From the NCBI GenBank assembly GCA_946491665.1, contig CAMLYL010000031.1:1-33172 (forward strand): a DNA stretch of 33,172 nt, in the 5' to 3' direction. The notes under the pieces are model-generated. The model did not search any database. It was not told where the DNA came from and saw only the letters and a program-made list of their open reading frames with translations. The stretch's first letter is position 1. Every line of letters starts with the position of its first letter. Shown here piece after piece: positions 1-8,052 of the stretch. Made by a program: the position numbers and the translations under genes. The DNA comes from an uncultured Lachnospiraceae bacterium (GTDB lineage: Bacteria > Bacillota > Clostridia > Lachnospirales > Lachnospiraceae).

Positions 1-57
1 GAAGCAATTTGCAGCAGATTTACAGTCTGTCCCCTTTGGCCACTCGGGAATCCACCC
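1..57 (-). tRNA. tRNA-Tyr (GTA anticodon), 3' part cut by the window edge
   Basis: Read on the minus strand, this begins GGGTGGA (acceptor arm), then TT, then a D-arm CCC..GGG. It continues with an anticodon arm whose loop CTGTAAA carries GTA at 21-23, and the start of a long variable arm (GCAAATTGC), typical of class II tRNA-Tyr. About 57 of roughly 85 nt are present; the T-arm and 3' end lie beyond the left edge. It probably heads a tRNA operon reading leftward. Confidence 0.9.
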
Positions 58-84
58 ATATGCACAATTCTTTTGTACCCTGAT

Positions 85-113
85 ATTCTAACACAGCCAC
101 CTTCTTCTTTCAA
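85..113 (-). promoter_or_regulatory. Sigma-A promoter of the tRNA-Tyr transcript
   Basis: On the minus strand TTGAAA (108-113) is followed by exactly 17 nt and TAGAAT (85-90). The predicted start is about 20 nt before the tRNA 5' end at 57. The spacing and position fit a strong stable-RNA promoter. Confidence 0.75.
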
Positions 114-135
114 CTGTTTTTTCAGAAGAATGTTA

Positions 136-164
136 TTGCGCTTCCCTCTGATTCAGCATATAAT
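136..164 (+). promoter_or_regulatory. Sigma-A promoter of the nucleotidyltransferase gene at 193
   Basis: TTGCGC (136-141), 17 nt, then a perfect TATAAT (159-164). It lies 29 nt before the ATG at 193. It also argues against any upstream start for that gene, since translation from 73 would precede the promoter. Confidence 0.6.
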
Positions 165-192
165 GAAGCTAAAAAATGAGGAGGATTTCACC

Positions 193-1113
193 ATGAAAAA
201 ACCGATTTTAGTTGTAATGGCAGCCGGCATGGGCAGCCGATATGGGGGATTAAAACAGATCGATCCGGTAGGAAGTCATGGAGAAGTGATCATGGATTAT
301 TCCCTCTTCGATGCAAAGCGCGCGGGATTTGAAAAAGTGATTTTTATTATCAAACACTCCATCGAGGATATCTTTAAAGAAAAAATCGGCAGCCATATCG
401 AAAAATATATGACAGTAGAATATGCCTATCAGGATCTGAATGATCTTCCGGAGGGATATACTGTACCGGAAGGACGCGAAAAGCCCTGGGGCACTTGTCA
501 CGCCATTCTGGCGGCGCGGGATCTGATTGACGCACCTTTCGCGGTCATCAATGCCGATGATTATTACGGCAGCCAGTGCTTCCAGATCATTTACGATTAC
601 TTATGCAGCCACGGAGATGATGAAAAATACCGTTATTGTATGGTAGGCTACCTGTTAAAAAATACTGTTACAGAAAACGGCAGCGTCGCCCGGGGCGTCT
701 GCACCGCCGACAAAGACGGCAATATGGTCAGCGTAGTAGAGCATACCCAGATCGAACAGTATGAAAACGGAATCCGCTTTACCGAAGATAAGGGAGAAAC
801 CTGGACAGATATCGACGGTGATACCATTGTTTCCATGAATCTCTGGGGCTTCACAGAAAGTTTTATCCGGGAAGCAGCGGCAAGGTTCCCGGCATTTCTG
901 GATCAGGCAATAGCTGAAAATCCTCTCAAAGGGGAATATTTCCTCCCCTCTGTGGTCACTCAGCTCTTATCCGAAAATAAAGCCACAGTCCGGATCCTGG
1001 AGTGTCCTGACAAATGGTACGGCGTCACCTACCGGGAGGATAAGCCCGATGTAGAAAAGGCTCTGGCTGATATGACAAAAGCCGGACTGTATCCGGCTCC
1101 ACTCTGGAAATAA
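193..1113 (+). CDS. Sugar-phosphate nucleotidyltransferase-like protein (paralogue of 7117-8037)
   Basis: A 306-residue GT-A-fold NTP transferase. Members of this superfamily join a nucleoside triphosphate to a sugar or polyol phosphate, making activated precursors for polysaccharides. The N-terminal VVMAAGMGSRYGG is the glycine-rich nucleotide-binding loop, and the lysine of GGLKQ follows. VINADDYYG carries the metal-binding aspartates. KPWGT, SMNLWGF and DKWYGVTY are shared nearly residue for residue with the second copy at 7117-8037. The ATG at 193 is preceded by GAGGAG about 8 nt upstream. An in-frame upstream ATG at 73 precedes the promoter and encodes a non-conserved stretch, so I reject it. 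The gene is monocistronic, diverges from tRNA-Tyr and ends in a strong hairpin. The exact substrate cannot be told from sequence. Confidence 0.85.
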   Translation: MKKPILVVMAAGMGSRYGGLKQIDPVGSHGEVIMDYSLFDAKRAGFEKVIFIIKHSIEDIFKEKIGSHIEKYMTVEYAYQDLNDLPEGYTVPEGREKPWGTCHAILAARDLIDAPFAVINADDYYGSQCFQIIYDYLCSHGDDEKYRYCMVGYLLKNTVTENGSVARGVCTADKDGNMVSVVEHTQIEQYENGIRFTEDKGETWTDIDGDTIVSMNLWGFTESFIREAAARFPAFLDQAIAENPLKGEYFLPSVVTQLLSENKATVRILECPDKWYGVTYREDKPDVEKALADMTKAGLYPAPLWK

Positions 1114-1148
1114 AAACTGCCCGGGGGTAAAACCCCCGGGTAGTTTTT
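1112..1148. terminator. Bidirectional intrinsic terminator between convergent genes
   Basis: A 16-bp stem (1112-1127 with 1133-1148, one G-T pair) with GC-rich core CCCGGGGG/CCCCCGGG and a 5-nt loop. It has an A-run on the left and a T-run on the right, so it works in both directions. It ends the nucleotidyltransferase gene on plus and overlaps the stop codon of pyk on minus. Confidence 0.92.
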
Positions 1149-2899
1149 TATTTATTGCAGCTTACAGTACCTTTGCCTGCGTCCATGGTCACATACGCAC
1201 CGCTTTTCAGAATCTTGGTAGCGTTTTCTGCACCGGTGATTACCGGCATATCCAGGCTCAGACCTGCAATGGCTCCGTGAGAATTGGAACCGTCGGTCTC
1301 CAGAATCAGCCCGGACGCCATCCGGATCTGAGGCATAATCTCGTTGCTTGTATCATTCATTACGATAATATCACCGTCTTTGAACTTTTTCTTCAAATCC
1401 TCTGCGGAACTCGCCACACAGAGATTTGCCGATACCGCTTTCCCAGTCAGCCCTCTTCCGGTCAGAAGTATATGGCCTGCCACATGTACCTTGATCATAT
1501 TCGTTGTTCCGGAAACTCCCAGCGGCACACCTGCCGTAATAACTACAATCTCACCCTGAGAAACCAGGCCCGCCGCTTCCGCACGCTCCACTGCATGATC
1601 GAAAAGCACATCGGAATTGTCCTGCATATCCACCAGTACCGGTGTCACTCCCCAGGACAGACTCAGTTTCCGGCAGACACCCTTATAGACAGAGCAGCCT
1701 ACAATCGGACAGCTGGGACGATACTTGGATACCATGCGGGCAGTACGCCCGGAAGTGGATACCGTAATAATCGCCGATGCGTTCAGATCCATAGCTGTAG
1801 TACAGGTCGCATGGGCAATGGCATTGGTAATATCCGGATTTGTCAGAACATCTCTCTTCTTCATCCGGGATGCATAGTTGATATCCTGCTCTGTACGGAG
1901 CGCAATTTTCACCATGGTTTTCAGAGCCTCTACCGGATACTTTCCGGCAGCAGTCTCCCCGGAAAGCATAATTGCGCTGGTTCCGTCATATACTGCATTT
2001 GCCACATCCGTAGCCTCCGCTCTGGTAGGTCTGGGATGATTCATCATAGAATCCAGCATCTGTGTCGCGGTGATAACCTGTTTTCCGGCATTATAAACTT
2101 TTTCAATGATCATTTTCTGAATAATCGGCACATCCTCCATGGGGATCTCAACGCCCATGTCTCCGCGGGCCACCATAATACCGTCGGATACCCGGATAAT
2201 CTCATCAATATTATCCACACCCTGTTTATTCTCAATTTTCGCGATAATATTAATGGTGCTGCAGCCATTCTCTTCCAGGATAGAACGAATCTGCAGAATA
2301 TCATCTGCTGATCTTGTAAAGGAAGCCGCAATAAAATCAAAATCCTCCTTTACTCCGAATACAATGTCGTCATAATCAGTCTGACTTATATAAGGCATGG
2401 ACAGCTCCACATTCGGCACATTTACACCTTTCTTATTGGAAATCTTTCCTCCGTTCTCTACTTCACAGACGATGTCGGTTCCCTCAATCTGAACAACCTT
2501 CATTTCAATCAGACCGTCATCAATCAGAATGCGGTCTCCCACTGTTACATCCTTGTACAGATCTTCGTAAGTAATTGCAACCCGCTGATTATCCCCCACA
2601 AAATCGCCCAGCGCGAGGGTAAACAGCTGTCCGTCTTTCAGCACTGTTGAACCGCCTTTGATCTGTTTTAAACGAATCTCCGGTCCCTTGGTATCCAGCA
2701 AAGTGGCAATGGGCAGGTTCAGCTCTTCCCGCAGGGCCACAAGCTTGTCCAGCCGCGCCTTCTGCTCCTCATGACTTCCATGAGAAAAGTTGAACCGCGC
2801 CACATCCATACCCGACAGCATAAGCTGCCGCAGCACATCTCCCTCGTCCGTGGACGGTCCCATAGTGCAAATGATCTTTGTCTTTCTGATTTCCTTCAT
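1148..2899 (-). CDS. pyk: Pyruvate kinase with C-terminal PEP-utilizer-like domain
   Basis: Transfers the phosphoryl group of phosphoenolpyruvate to ADP, giving pyruvate and ATP, the last ATP step of glycolysis in the cytosol. The 583-residue protein begins KTKIICTMGPS, has RFNFSHG and DTKGPEIR in the barrel, and IAKIENKQGVDN with the catalytic lysine. MVARGDMGVEIP and TATQMLDSM complete the active site. The last ~100 residues form the extra domain found in Bacillus-type enzymes, related to the phosphohistidine domain of PEP synthase (TDGSNSHGAIAG retains the histidine). The start at 2899 has AAAGGAA 7-8 nt upstream; an in-frame ATG 60 nt further up would add a non-conserved tail. No clear promoter is visible in the 99-nt gap to arcC, so some transcription may come through from arcC. 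Confidence 0.97.
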   Translation of the reverse strand: MKEIRKTKIICTMGPSTDEGDVLRQLMLSGMDVARFNFSHGSHEEQKARLDKLVALREELNLPIATLLDTKGPEIRLKQIKGGSTVLKDGQLFTLALGDFVGDNQRVAITYEDLYKDVTVGDRILIDDGLIEMKVVQIEGTDIVCEVENGGKISNKKGVNVPNVELSMPYISQTDYDDIVFGVKEDFDFIAASFTRSADDILQIRSILEENGCSTINIIAKIENKQGVDNIDEIIRVSDGIMVARGDMGVEIPMEDVPIIQKMIIEKVYNAGKQVITATQMLDSMMNHPRPTRAEATDVANAVYDGTSAIMLSGETAAGKYPVEALKTMVKIALRTEQDINYASRMKKRDVLTNPDITNAIAHATCTTAMDLNASAIITVSTSGRTARMVSKYRPSCPIVGCSVYKGVCRKLSLSWGVTPVLVDMQDNSDVLFDHAVERAEAAGLVSQGEIVVITAGVPLGVSGTTNMIKVHVAGHILLTGRGLTGKAVSANLCVASSAEDLKKKFKDGDIIVMNDTSNEIMPQIRMASGLILETDGSNSHGAIAGLSLDMPVITGAENATKILKSGAYVTMDAGKGTVSCNK

Positions 2900-2952
2900 A
2901 ACCAATTCCTTTCTTTGCTGCTCAAAAAAACAGCAGACTCTATTTGGTAAAA

Positions 2953-2978
2953 GGGACAATACGCTCCTGTATTGCCCC
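2953..2978 (-). terminator. Probable weak terminator after arcC
   Basis: On the minus strand GGGGCAATAC and GTATTGTCCC form a 10-bp stem with one G-T pair and a 6-nt loop, followed by TTTTACC. The T-tract is short, so read-through into pyk is plausible. Confidence 0.5.
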
Positions 2979-2998
2979 TCTTTACTCCTTCGTATCTC

Positions 2999-3928
2999 CT
3001 ATTTTCTAATCACAGTCCCGGTACGCCCGTGGATCGCGTCTTTGATGCTGCTCAGCTTCGTAATCAGCACGCTCCTGGAACCGGAATCTCCGATAAAAGA
3101 GAGAGCCGTCTCTATCTTCGGCTGCATATTTCCCTTTCCAAACTGCCCTTCCTCAATATATTTCCGGGCCGTTTCACAATCCATCATATAGATCGGCTCC
3201 TGTTTCTCTTTGCCGAAATCCTTATAAACACACTCCACATCTGTAAGAATAATCAACTGATCCGCATTAACGCCGTCCGCCAGAAGTCCCGCGATCAGAT
3301 CCTTCTCAATCACAGCGCTGGCTCCCTTCAGCTTCGTGCCCTGCTGCAGAACAGGAATCCCGCCGCCGGCCGCAATTACGATCTGGTTCGCATCCATCAG
3401 GGTTGTAATGGCATCCAGCTCAACAATTTCTATCGGAGTAGGCGCCGCCACAATTCTGCGGTAACCTCCCTCCACCGGAGTCACATGGTTGCCCTTTTTC
3501 TCCTCAGCACGGGCTTCCTCCTCATTCATCACACGTCCTATAATCTTGGTCGGCTTATAAAACGCATCGTCGTAAGGATCCACAACTACCTGTGTCAGCA
3601 GAGTAGAAACTGTACGATAAACGCCGCGTCCCACCAGCTCACTCCGGATCGCCTGCTGTAAATCATAACCGATATATCCCTGGCTCATAGCGGAACAAAC
3701 TGCCATTGGCGTGGCCGTATACTCTGTATATAATCGATGAAACTCAGACATTGCCGTATGAATCATACCCACCTGGGGACCGTTGCTGTGCGTGATTACA
3801 ATCTCACAATCATCCTGCACCAGATCCGCAATGGCCTTTGCCGCTTCTCCGGCAGCCTTCTGCTGCTCCGGAAGCGTAGTGCCCAGAGCGTCATGACCAA
3901 GGGCAATCGCTATTCTCTTCTTTCTCAT
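2999..3928 (-). CDS. arcC: Carbamate kinase
   Basis: Interconverts carbamoyl phosphate plus ADP with carbamate plus ATP. In catabolism this is the ATP-yielding last step after arginine deiminase or other carbamoyl-phosphate sources. Length 309 residues, usual for the family. Visible motifs are THSNGPQVGM, AAGGGIPV, the substrate-loop EKDLIAGLLA and LTDVECVYKDFGK (nucleotide site). The N-terminal phosphate loop reads ALGHDALG where textbook enzymes have ALGGNA. The start at 3928 has GGAGG upstream; a longer in-frame start at 3994 overlaps the candidate -10 box, so I reject it. No arcA, arcB or other arginine or agmatine pathway gene adjoins it here, so the source of carbamoyl phosphate is unclear. 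Confidence 0.93.
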   Translation of the reverse strand: MRKKRIAIALGHDALGTTLPEQQKAAGEAAKAIADLVQDDCEIVITHSNGPQVGMIHTAMSEFHRLYTEYTATPMAVCSAMSQGYIGYDLQQAIRSELVGRGVYRTVSTLLTQVVVDPYDDAFYKPTKIIGRVMNEEEARAEEKKGNHVTPVEGGYRRIVAAPTPIEIVELDAITTLMDANQIVIAAGGGIPVLQQGTKLKGASAVIEKDLIAGLLADGVNADQLIILTDVECVYKDFGKEKQEPIYMMDCETARKYIEEGQFGKGNMQPKIETALSFIGDSGSRSVLITKLSSIKDAIHGRTGTVIRK

Positions 3929-3989
3929 TCTGCTGCCTCCGTATTCCTCCGGCGGTATGGTCTTTTCTACTGCCGTTTCTTTCGCCAAC

Positions 3990-3998
3990 ATCATACCA
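3990..3998 (-). promoter_or_regulatory. Candidate extended -10 promoter of arcC
   Basis: Minus-strand TGGTATGAT (TATGAT at 3990-3995 with an upstream TG). At 17 nt the -35 position is only TTTTAA, a poor match, so an extended -10 type promoter is the reading. The leader to ATG 3928 would be about 55 nt. Confidence 0.45.
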
Positions 3999-4033
3999 CA
4001 TTTACCCGAAGTTTAAAAGCCCGCAAATGATTT

Positions 4034-5485
4034 TTATTGCCCGCTTCCCAGGGTAACAGGCAGTGTCAGTTCCTCATAGCCGCCCTTGGCCGCCCTCTTG
4101 ATTACAACGTCTACCTGTGTCCCCGCAGAGTAGTACTGAAGCAGTTCCTCCAGAGTCTCCATCGAACTTACCGCGGAATTATCCAGTGAAACCAGAATAT
4201 CTCCCTCCTGAATCCCGGCCTCTTCCGCAGCGCTTCCCTCGGAAATCTGCACTACATAGATTCCCTCCGGCATTTCATAAGCCGAAGCCACGTCCGATGT
4301 CACATCCACACCTGTCACTCCCAGAAAAGCTCTCTCGGAGCTGTCCACAACCTGACGGTTAATCAGTTTATTAATAATCGGTTCCGCCGTCGTCATAGGA
4401 ATCGCATATCCCATTCCTTCCACCTGTGTATCCGAATACTTGACAGAATTAATCCCCACCACTTCTCCCCGGCTGTTCAGAAGAGCTCCGCCGCTGTTTC
4501 CCGGATTTATTGCCGCATCCGTCTGAATCAGCGCATTGGTCACCTGATTCCCTGTTTCGGAATCTGTCACTGTCACCTGGCGGTCCAGAGCGCTGATTAC
4601 TCCCGTTGTCACTGACTGGCCGTATCCCAGAGCGTTTCCGATCGCAATAGCGGCCTGCCCCACCTTCAGAGAATCCGAATCACCTAATGTGGCAATTTTG
4701 ACCGTCTCCAGGGTCTCGCTGCTCAGATCTGTCTTTTTTACTGATACCACTGCCAGATCCGTCCCGGAATCCGTACCCTTCACTTCTGCCGCCACGGTAG
4801 AGTTATCCACAAAACATATGGTCAGAGAACTGGCATCAGAAACCACATGATTATTCGTAGCAATATAGAGATAGTCTGTGTCCTCTGCTACCAGAATTCC
4901 GGAACCACAGCTCTCACTGTCATAAGTCTGGGACTGACCGTACCAGTTATAATACTCTGTCTGGCTGATATTCGTAATTGCCACAATAGACGGCATAGTT
5001 TCATCTACAATATCGGAAATATCCGATACCACCAGAGAATCTTCACTGGACACTGTACTGACCTGAGTCTGATTCAGCTGTCCGCCTGCGGACTGCTGTA
5101 CTTCTGCCGTCGGTGAAGACTCGCTGCCGATTCCTGTAATTCCCCGGAAAACACCTCCGGCCACCAGGCCGAATACTGCTGCCAGCACCGCACAGCGCAC
5201 AAGCCTGACTCCAAACCCGGCTCTGTTCCCGCTTCCTGCCGCTCTGGTTTTTGCGGTAAACCTGCCGCGTCCCGTTCTTCGGGCAGAGGCCCTTTCTTCT
5301 GTTCCATAATAACTGCCGCTCCAGCCTTGTGTATCCTGATTCTGCTGCCCGGCAGTATGCTTTTCATAAGAAGAATCATTTGCGCGATAATCTCCATCAT
5401 GTACCGCCGCATCTCTGTCTCTGTCCCTGTAGCTGTAAGAATAGACAGAGTCTGATTCATTTCCGCGTTTTTCAAAACGATTCAT
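4034..5485 (-). CDS. HtrA/DegP-type membrane-anchored serine protease with PDZ domain
   Basis: An envelope quality-control protease that degrades misfolded exported proteins. The 483-residue protein has a long hydrophilic, tyrosine- and arginine-rich cytoplasmic N-terminus (1-90), one membrane segment (about 95-116) and a serine-rich linker. The trypsin-like domain carries the catalytic triad His213 (ATNNHVV), Asp243 (GTDLAVV) and Ser331 (NPGNSGGALLN). One PDZ domain (about 385-478, with EGDILVSLD) ends the protein. The start at 5485 has AGGA close upstream. A 105-nt gap and a candidate promoter separate it from arcC. Its own upstream region holds an inverted repeat ATCAG-N7-CTGAT (5514-5530) that could be a regulator site; I cannot assign one. 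Confidence 0.93.
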   Translation of the reverse strand: MNRFEKRGNESDSVYSYSYRDRDRDAAVHDGDYRANDSSYEKHTAGQQNQDTQGWSGSYYGTEERASARRTGRGRFTAKTRAAGSGNRAGFGVRLVRCAVLAAVFGLVAGGVFRGITGIGSESSPTAEVQQSAGGQLNQTQVSTVSSEDSLVVSDISDIVDETMPSIVAITNISQTEYYNWYGQSQTYDSESCGSGILVAEDTDYLYIATNNHVVSDASSLTICFVDNSTVAAEVKGTDSGTDLAVVSVKKTDLSSETLETVKIATLGDSDSLKVGQAAIAIGNALGYGQSVTTGVISALDRQVTVTDSETGNQVTNALIQTDAAINPGNSGGALLNSRGEVVGINSVKYSDTQVEGMGYAIPMTTAEPIINKLINRQVVDSSERAFLGVTGVDVTSDVASAYEMPEGIYVVQISEGSAAEEAGIQEGDILVSLDNSAVSSMETLEELLQYYSAGTQVDVVIKRAAKGGYEELTLPVTLGSGQ

Positions 5486-5540
5486 ATTTCCTGCCTTTCT
5501 CAGATCTATAATGATCAGATTTCTGCTGATTTATACACAA

Positions 5541-5572
5541 AATAAGTCTGCGGATTCTTCCGCAGACTTATT
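5541..5572 (-). terminator. Intrinsic terminator of the LCP/zinc-ribbon operon
   Basis: A perfect 14-bp stem AATAAGTCTGCGGA/TCCGCAGACTTATT with a 4-nt loop. On minus the stem ends TTATT and runs on into TTGTGT. It sits 25 nt after the stop of the zinc-ribbon gene and insulates htrA. Confidence 0.85.
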
Positions 5573-5597
5573 GTAAACTTTATTTGTGTTTAATCTG

Positions 5598-5795
5598 TTA
5601 ACGATTCCTGTGTATATACATCCAACTGTCTACATAATCCTGTCTTTCCTGTGCAGACATCTTCGTATATTGTGCGTAATCCAGCTTTGCCGGAAGCATC
5701 TGTACATTTTCCGTGCATCTCAGGCATTCCACATTTACTCTTCTGGACACAGTTCTGATCCAGCCGCATTTTGGACAAATAAACAACTTTATCAT
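5598..5795 (-). CDS. Small zinc-ribbon protein of unknown function
   Basis: A 65-residue protein with CPKC (Cys7, Cys10) and CLRC (Cys24, Cys27), a four-cysteine zinc ribbon, then a charged tail with a YTKMSAQERQDYVDSW-type segment. I do not recognise a named family. The ATG overlaps the TGA of the LCP gene in an ATGA arrangement, so it is translationally coupled and real despite its size. The operon ends at the terminator 25 nt downstream. Zinc ribbons of this size often bind nucleic acid or protein partners; the role here is open. Confidence 0.75.
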   Translation of the reverse strand: MIKLFICPKCGWIRTVSRRVNVECLRCTENVQMLPAKLDYAQYTKMSAQERQDYVDSWMYIHRNR

Positions 5796-6967
5796 TCTTC
5801 GTCTGCCTCCGATGATGATGAATCTGCTGATGTGTCTTCCCCGCTTCCGCCGCCGGTAAAATCGTCTTTCTCGGAGAACTCATCTGTCACCGCATCCTCC
5901 TCCGTCAAACCGGTATTATTGATAATATAATCACTGTATTCCTGAACCAGTTCCGAGGGCTGATAATCTTCTGTGCCGAACAGCTGCCGGTGCAATTCGA
6001 TTACATTGCTCTCCAGCGTACATGGAACATCCACGCTTCCCACTTTTCTACTGGGCTCATCGGTCGTTTTATCATAAGGGAAGCCGCTGCTGTAAGCCAG
6101 ATCGTAATCCAGCATCACAGACGCCATATCCAGCAGCTCTTTCATCGTGAGATCTGTCTGGATATCAGGAAAGACTGCCTCAATCAGCTGATTAATCTGA
6201 GACAGATTGGCATCCTTAGCCTTGGACATCATTTCAGAAAATACACGCCGCTGACGTTCTGCACGCTTGAAATCACCGCCTGCCGTATACCGGATCCGGG
6301 CATAAGCAACTGCCTGCACCCCGTTCAGTGTATGCTTGCCTACCGAATCTATCGTATCAGCACTCTCATCCAGAATATCATTATTTGCGAGAATATAATC
6401 ATTCAGATATCCCAGTTCCTTTTCACTTTCAATTTCGATATCCACACCACCAAGGACATCTATAGCCTTCGCAACTGCTCCAAAATCTACCGACACATAA
6501 TTATCTATATCCAGATCCAGATTCCGGTTCAGCATGGTAATCGCCTGCTCCGGACCGCCCCGGGCATAGGCGTTATTCGCCTTGCGGAACACTAATTCAT
6601 CTGACTCTGCACTGGCTACATTCAGATAAGTGTCGCGATACACAGAAACCAGATTCATTTCCCTTGTGTCATTATTAATATTCATAATCATAATCATATC
6701 GCTGTTTCCGGCAGTATAAACACCAGTCTCCCGGTTATCCAGACCGAAAATCGCAATAGTGGTGTATCCCTGAAAAGTAACCTCTGTCTCCTCACTGACA
6801 TCGCCGACTGCAACCTTCGACTGATCCAGCTCCTGCCTGTTTATCATATTCAATTTATTATAAAAATAAAATCCCGCGATTACCACCGCCAGAACCGCAA
6901 TCTCTATTACAAATACGATCAGTTTTCTTTTTCTTCTTTTTCTCGCGCTTTTCTTACGTCCTGCCAT
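5792..6967 (-). CDS. LytR-CpsA-Psr (LCP) family cell-wall polymer ligase
   Basis: LCP proteins transfer teichoic acids or capsular polysaccharides from undecaprenyl carriers onto peptidoglycan, outside the membrane. The 391-residue protein has a very basic N-terminus (GRKKSARKRRKRK), one membrane helix (about 15-36) and an extracellular LCP domain. Domain motifs are FGLDNR (74-79), NSDMIMIM (88-95), SVYRDTYL (108-115, with the catalytic arginine), NNAYARGG, GGVDIEI and HTLNGVQAVAYARIRY (212-227). DFKRAERQR carries the lipid-phosphate-binding arginines. The tail is acidic and serine-rich. The start has GGAG 8 nt upstream. It is coupled to the zinc-ribbon gene by a 4-nt overlap. Confidence 0.93.
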   Translation of the reverse strand: MAGRKKSARKRRKRKLIVFVIEIAVLAVVIAGFYFYNKLNMINRQELDQSKVAVGDVSEETEVTFQGYTTIAIFGLDNRETGVYTAGNSDMIMIMNINNDTREMNLVSVYRDTYLNVASAESDELVFRKANNAYARGGPEQAITMLNRNLDLDIDNYVSVDFGAVAKAIDVLGGVDIEIESEKELGYLNDYILANNDILDESADTIDSVGKHTLNGVQAVAYARIRYTAGGDFKRAERQRRVFSEMMSKAKDANLSQINQLIEAVFPDIQTDLTMKELLDMASVMLDYDLAYSSGFPYDKTTDEPSRKVGSVDVPCTLESNVIELHRQLFGTEDYQPSELVQEYSDYIINNTGLTEEDAVTDEFSEKDDFTGGGSGEDTSADSSSSEADEE

Positions 6968-7018
6968 ATAATTTTCTCCAAAAGATAATATCGCTTCTTA
7001 AATTAAATAACCTTCCAT

Positions 7019-7047
7019 ATCGTACTACAATCATGTAGGATTGACAA
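7019..7047 (-). promoter_or_regulatory. Sigma-A promoter of the LCP operon
   Basis: Minus-strand TTGTCA (7042-7047), 17 nt, TACGAT (7019-7024). It gives a leader of about 45 nt to ATG 6967 and lies just past the terminator of the upstream operon. Confidence 0.6.
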
Positions 7048-7090
7048 CTGAATTTTTATTAAAATTTATTAAGAACTGTCAAATTTCTGA

Positions 7091-7116
7091 AAAATACGGG
7101 ACTGAATCAGTCCCGT
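7091..7116 (-). terminator. Intrinsic terminator after the second nucleotidyltransferase
   Basis: ACGGGACT/AGTCCCGT stem (7096-7103 with 7109-7116) and a 5-nt loop, followed on minus by ATTTTTC. It abuts the stop codon at 7117 and ends the long spoIIE-to-nucleotidyltransferase run. Confidence 0.85.
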
Positions 7117-8037
7117 TTACTGCCTGTCCGCGCGGTTCAGCGGAGAAGTATATACTCCTTTCTCAATCAGCTTTGCAAAAGAATCCACTACGCTCTGCCG
7201 ATCCTCCGCATAAGTCACGCCAAACCATTTATCCTTTGTCTCAAGAAGAGTCACCTGTACTTTTCCCTTTTTTAACAGTCCACCTATAATAGTAGGAAGA
7301 AGGTATTCCGCCCTGGTATCCTCCGACGTCAGTCCTTCCAGAAACTTCCGGAATCCTTCATCCAGAATATCCAGGAACTCCGGTGTCAGTCCCCACATAT
7401 TCATGGAAACATAAGAATCTGCGTCTACCTGCTGTCCGGTGCTTCCGATTCTGGCTCCCCCTGCACATTTTTCAATACCCGGAGTTTCCACGATATCCGT
7501 CAGCCGGCGATTCTCGTCAATCCTGCAGATTCCTCTGGTGACACCGCCGTTCTCGCTCAGCGTATTCTTAAGAATAAACCCAGCCATGCAGTAATGATGC
7601 TGCTCTCCCGCATGAGCCACCAGATAATCGTGCACCTCTTTAAAAGCCTGCTTTCCATAATAATCATCTGCATTAATCACAGCAAAAGGCTCATGAAGCA
7701 CCTCCCGGCAGACCAGAACAGCCTGTCCGGTTCCCCAGGGCTTCGTCCGGTTTTCCGGAACAGAAAAACCCTCCGGAAGGCAGTCAAGCTCCTGAAAAGC
7801 GTACGCAACCTCACAGAGCTTCTCTATACGATCTCCGATTACTTCCCGGAAATCCTTTTCCAGATCCTTTCTGATAATAAATACAATCTTGTTAAACCCC
7901 GCTTCCAGAGCATCGTGGATCGAATAATCCATGATAATCTCCCCATTCGGCCCCACCGGCGCCAGCTGTTTGATCCCGCCTCCGAAACGCGATCCAATGC
8001 CGGCCGCCATAATAACCAGTGCTGTCTTCTGCATCAT
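7117..8037 (-). CDS. Sugar-phosphate nucleotidyltransferase-like protein (paralogue of 193-1113)
   Basis: A 306-residue NTP transferase of the same family and length as the left-end gene. It has the nucleotide loop VIMAAGIGSRFGG, KPWGTGQAV, the metal-site VINADDYYG, SMNMWG and DKWFGVTY. Two tandem ATGs (8037 and 8034) follow AGGAGG at 5 and 8 nt; the second is better spaced but the choice changes one residue. It begins 15 nt after the GH13 amylase gene in the same operon. An activated sugar made from glucose phosphate would fit an amylase neighbour, but that link is inference. A terminator follows directly. Confidence 0.85.
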   Translation of the reverse strand: MMQKTALVIMAAGIGSRFGGGIKQLAPVGPNGEIIMDYSIHDALEAGFNKIVFIIRKDLEKDFREVIGDRIEKLCEVAYAFQELDCLPEGFSVPENRTKPWGTGQAVLVCREVLHEPFAVINADDYYGKQAFKEVHDYLVAHAGEQHHYCMAGFILKNTLSENGGVTRGICRIDENRRLTDIVETPGIEKCAGGARIGSTGQQVDADSYVSMNMWGLTPEFLDILDEGFRKFLEGLTSEDTRAEYLLPTIIGGLLKKGKVQVTLLETKDKWFGVTYAEDRQSVVDSFAKLIEKGVYTSPLNRADRQ

Positions 8038-8052
8038 ACATTCCTCCTTCTC

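Noticed and set aside
73..192. N-terminal extension of the left-end nucleotidyltransferase
   Set aside because: The start at 73 precedes the TTGCGC-N17-TATAAT promoter, and the paralogue lacks this stretch.
1277..2311. A 344-residue open frame on plus, opposite pyk
   Set aside because: It is entirely antisense to well-conserved pyruvate kinase, has no ribosome site, and its residue make-up (His/Arg/Cys rich) is typical of a mirror frame.
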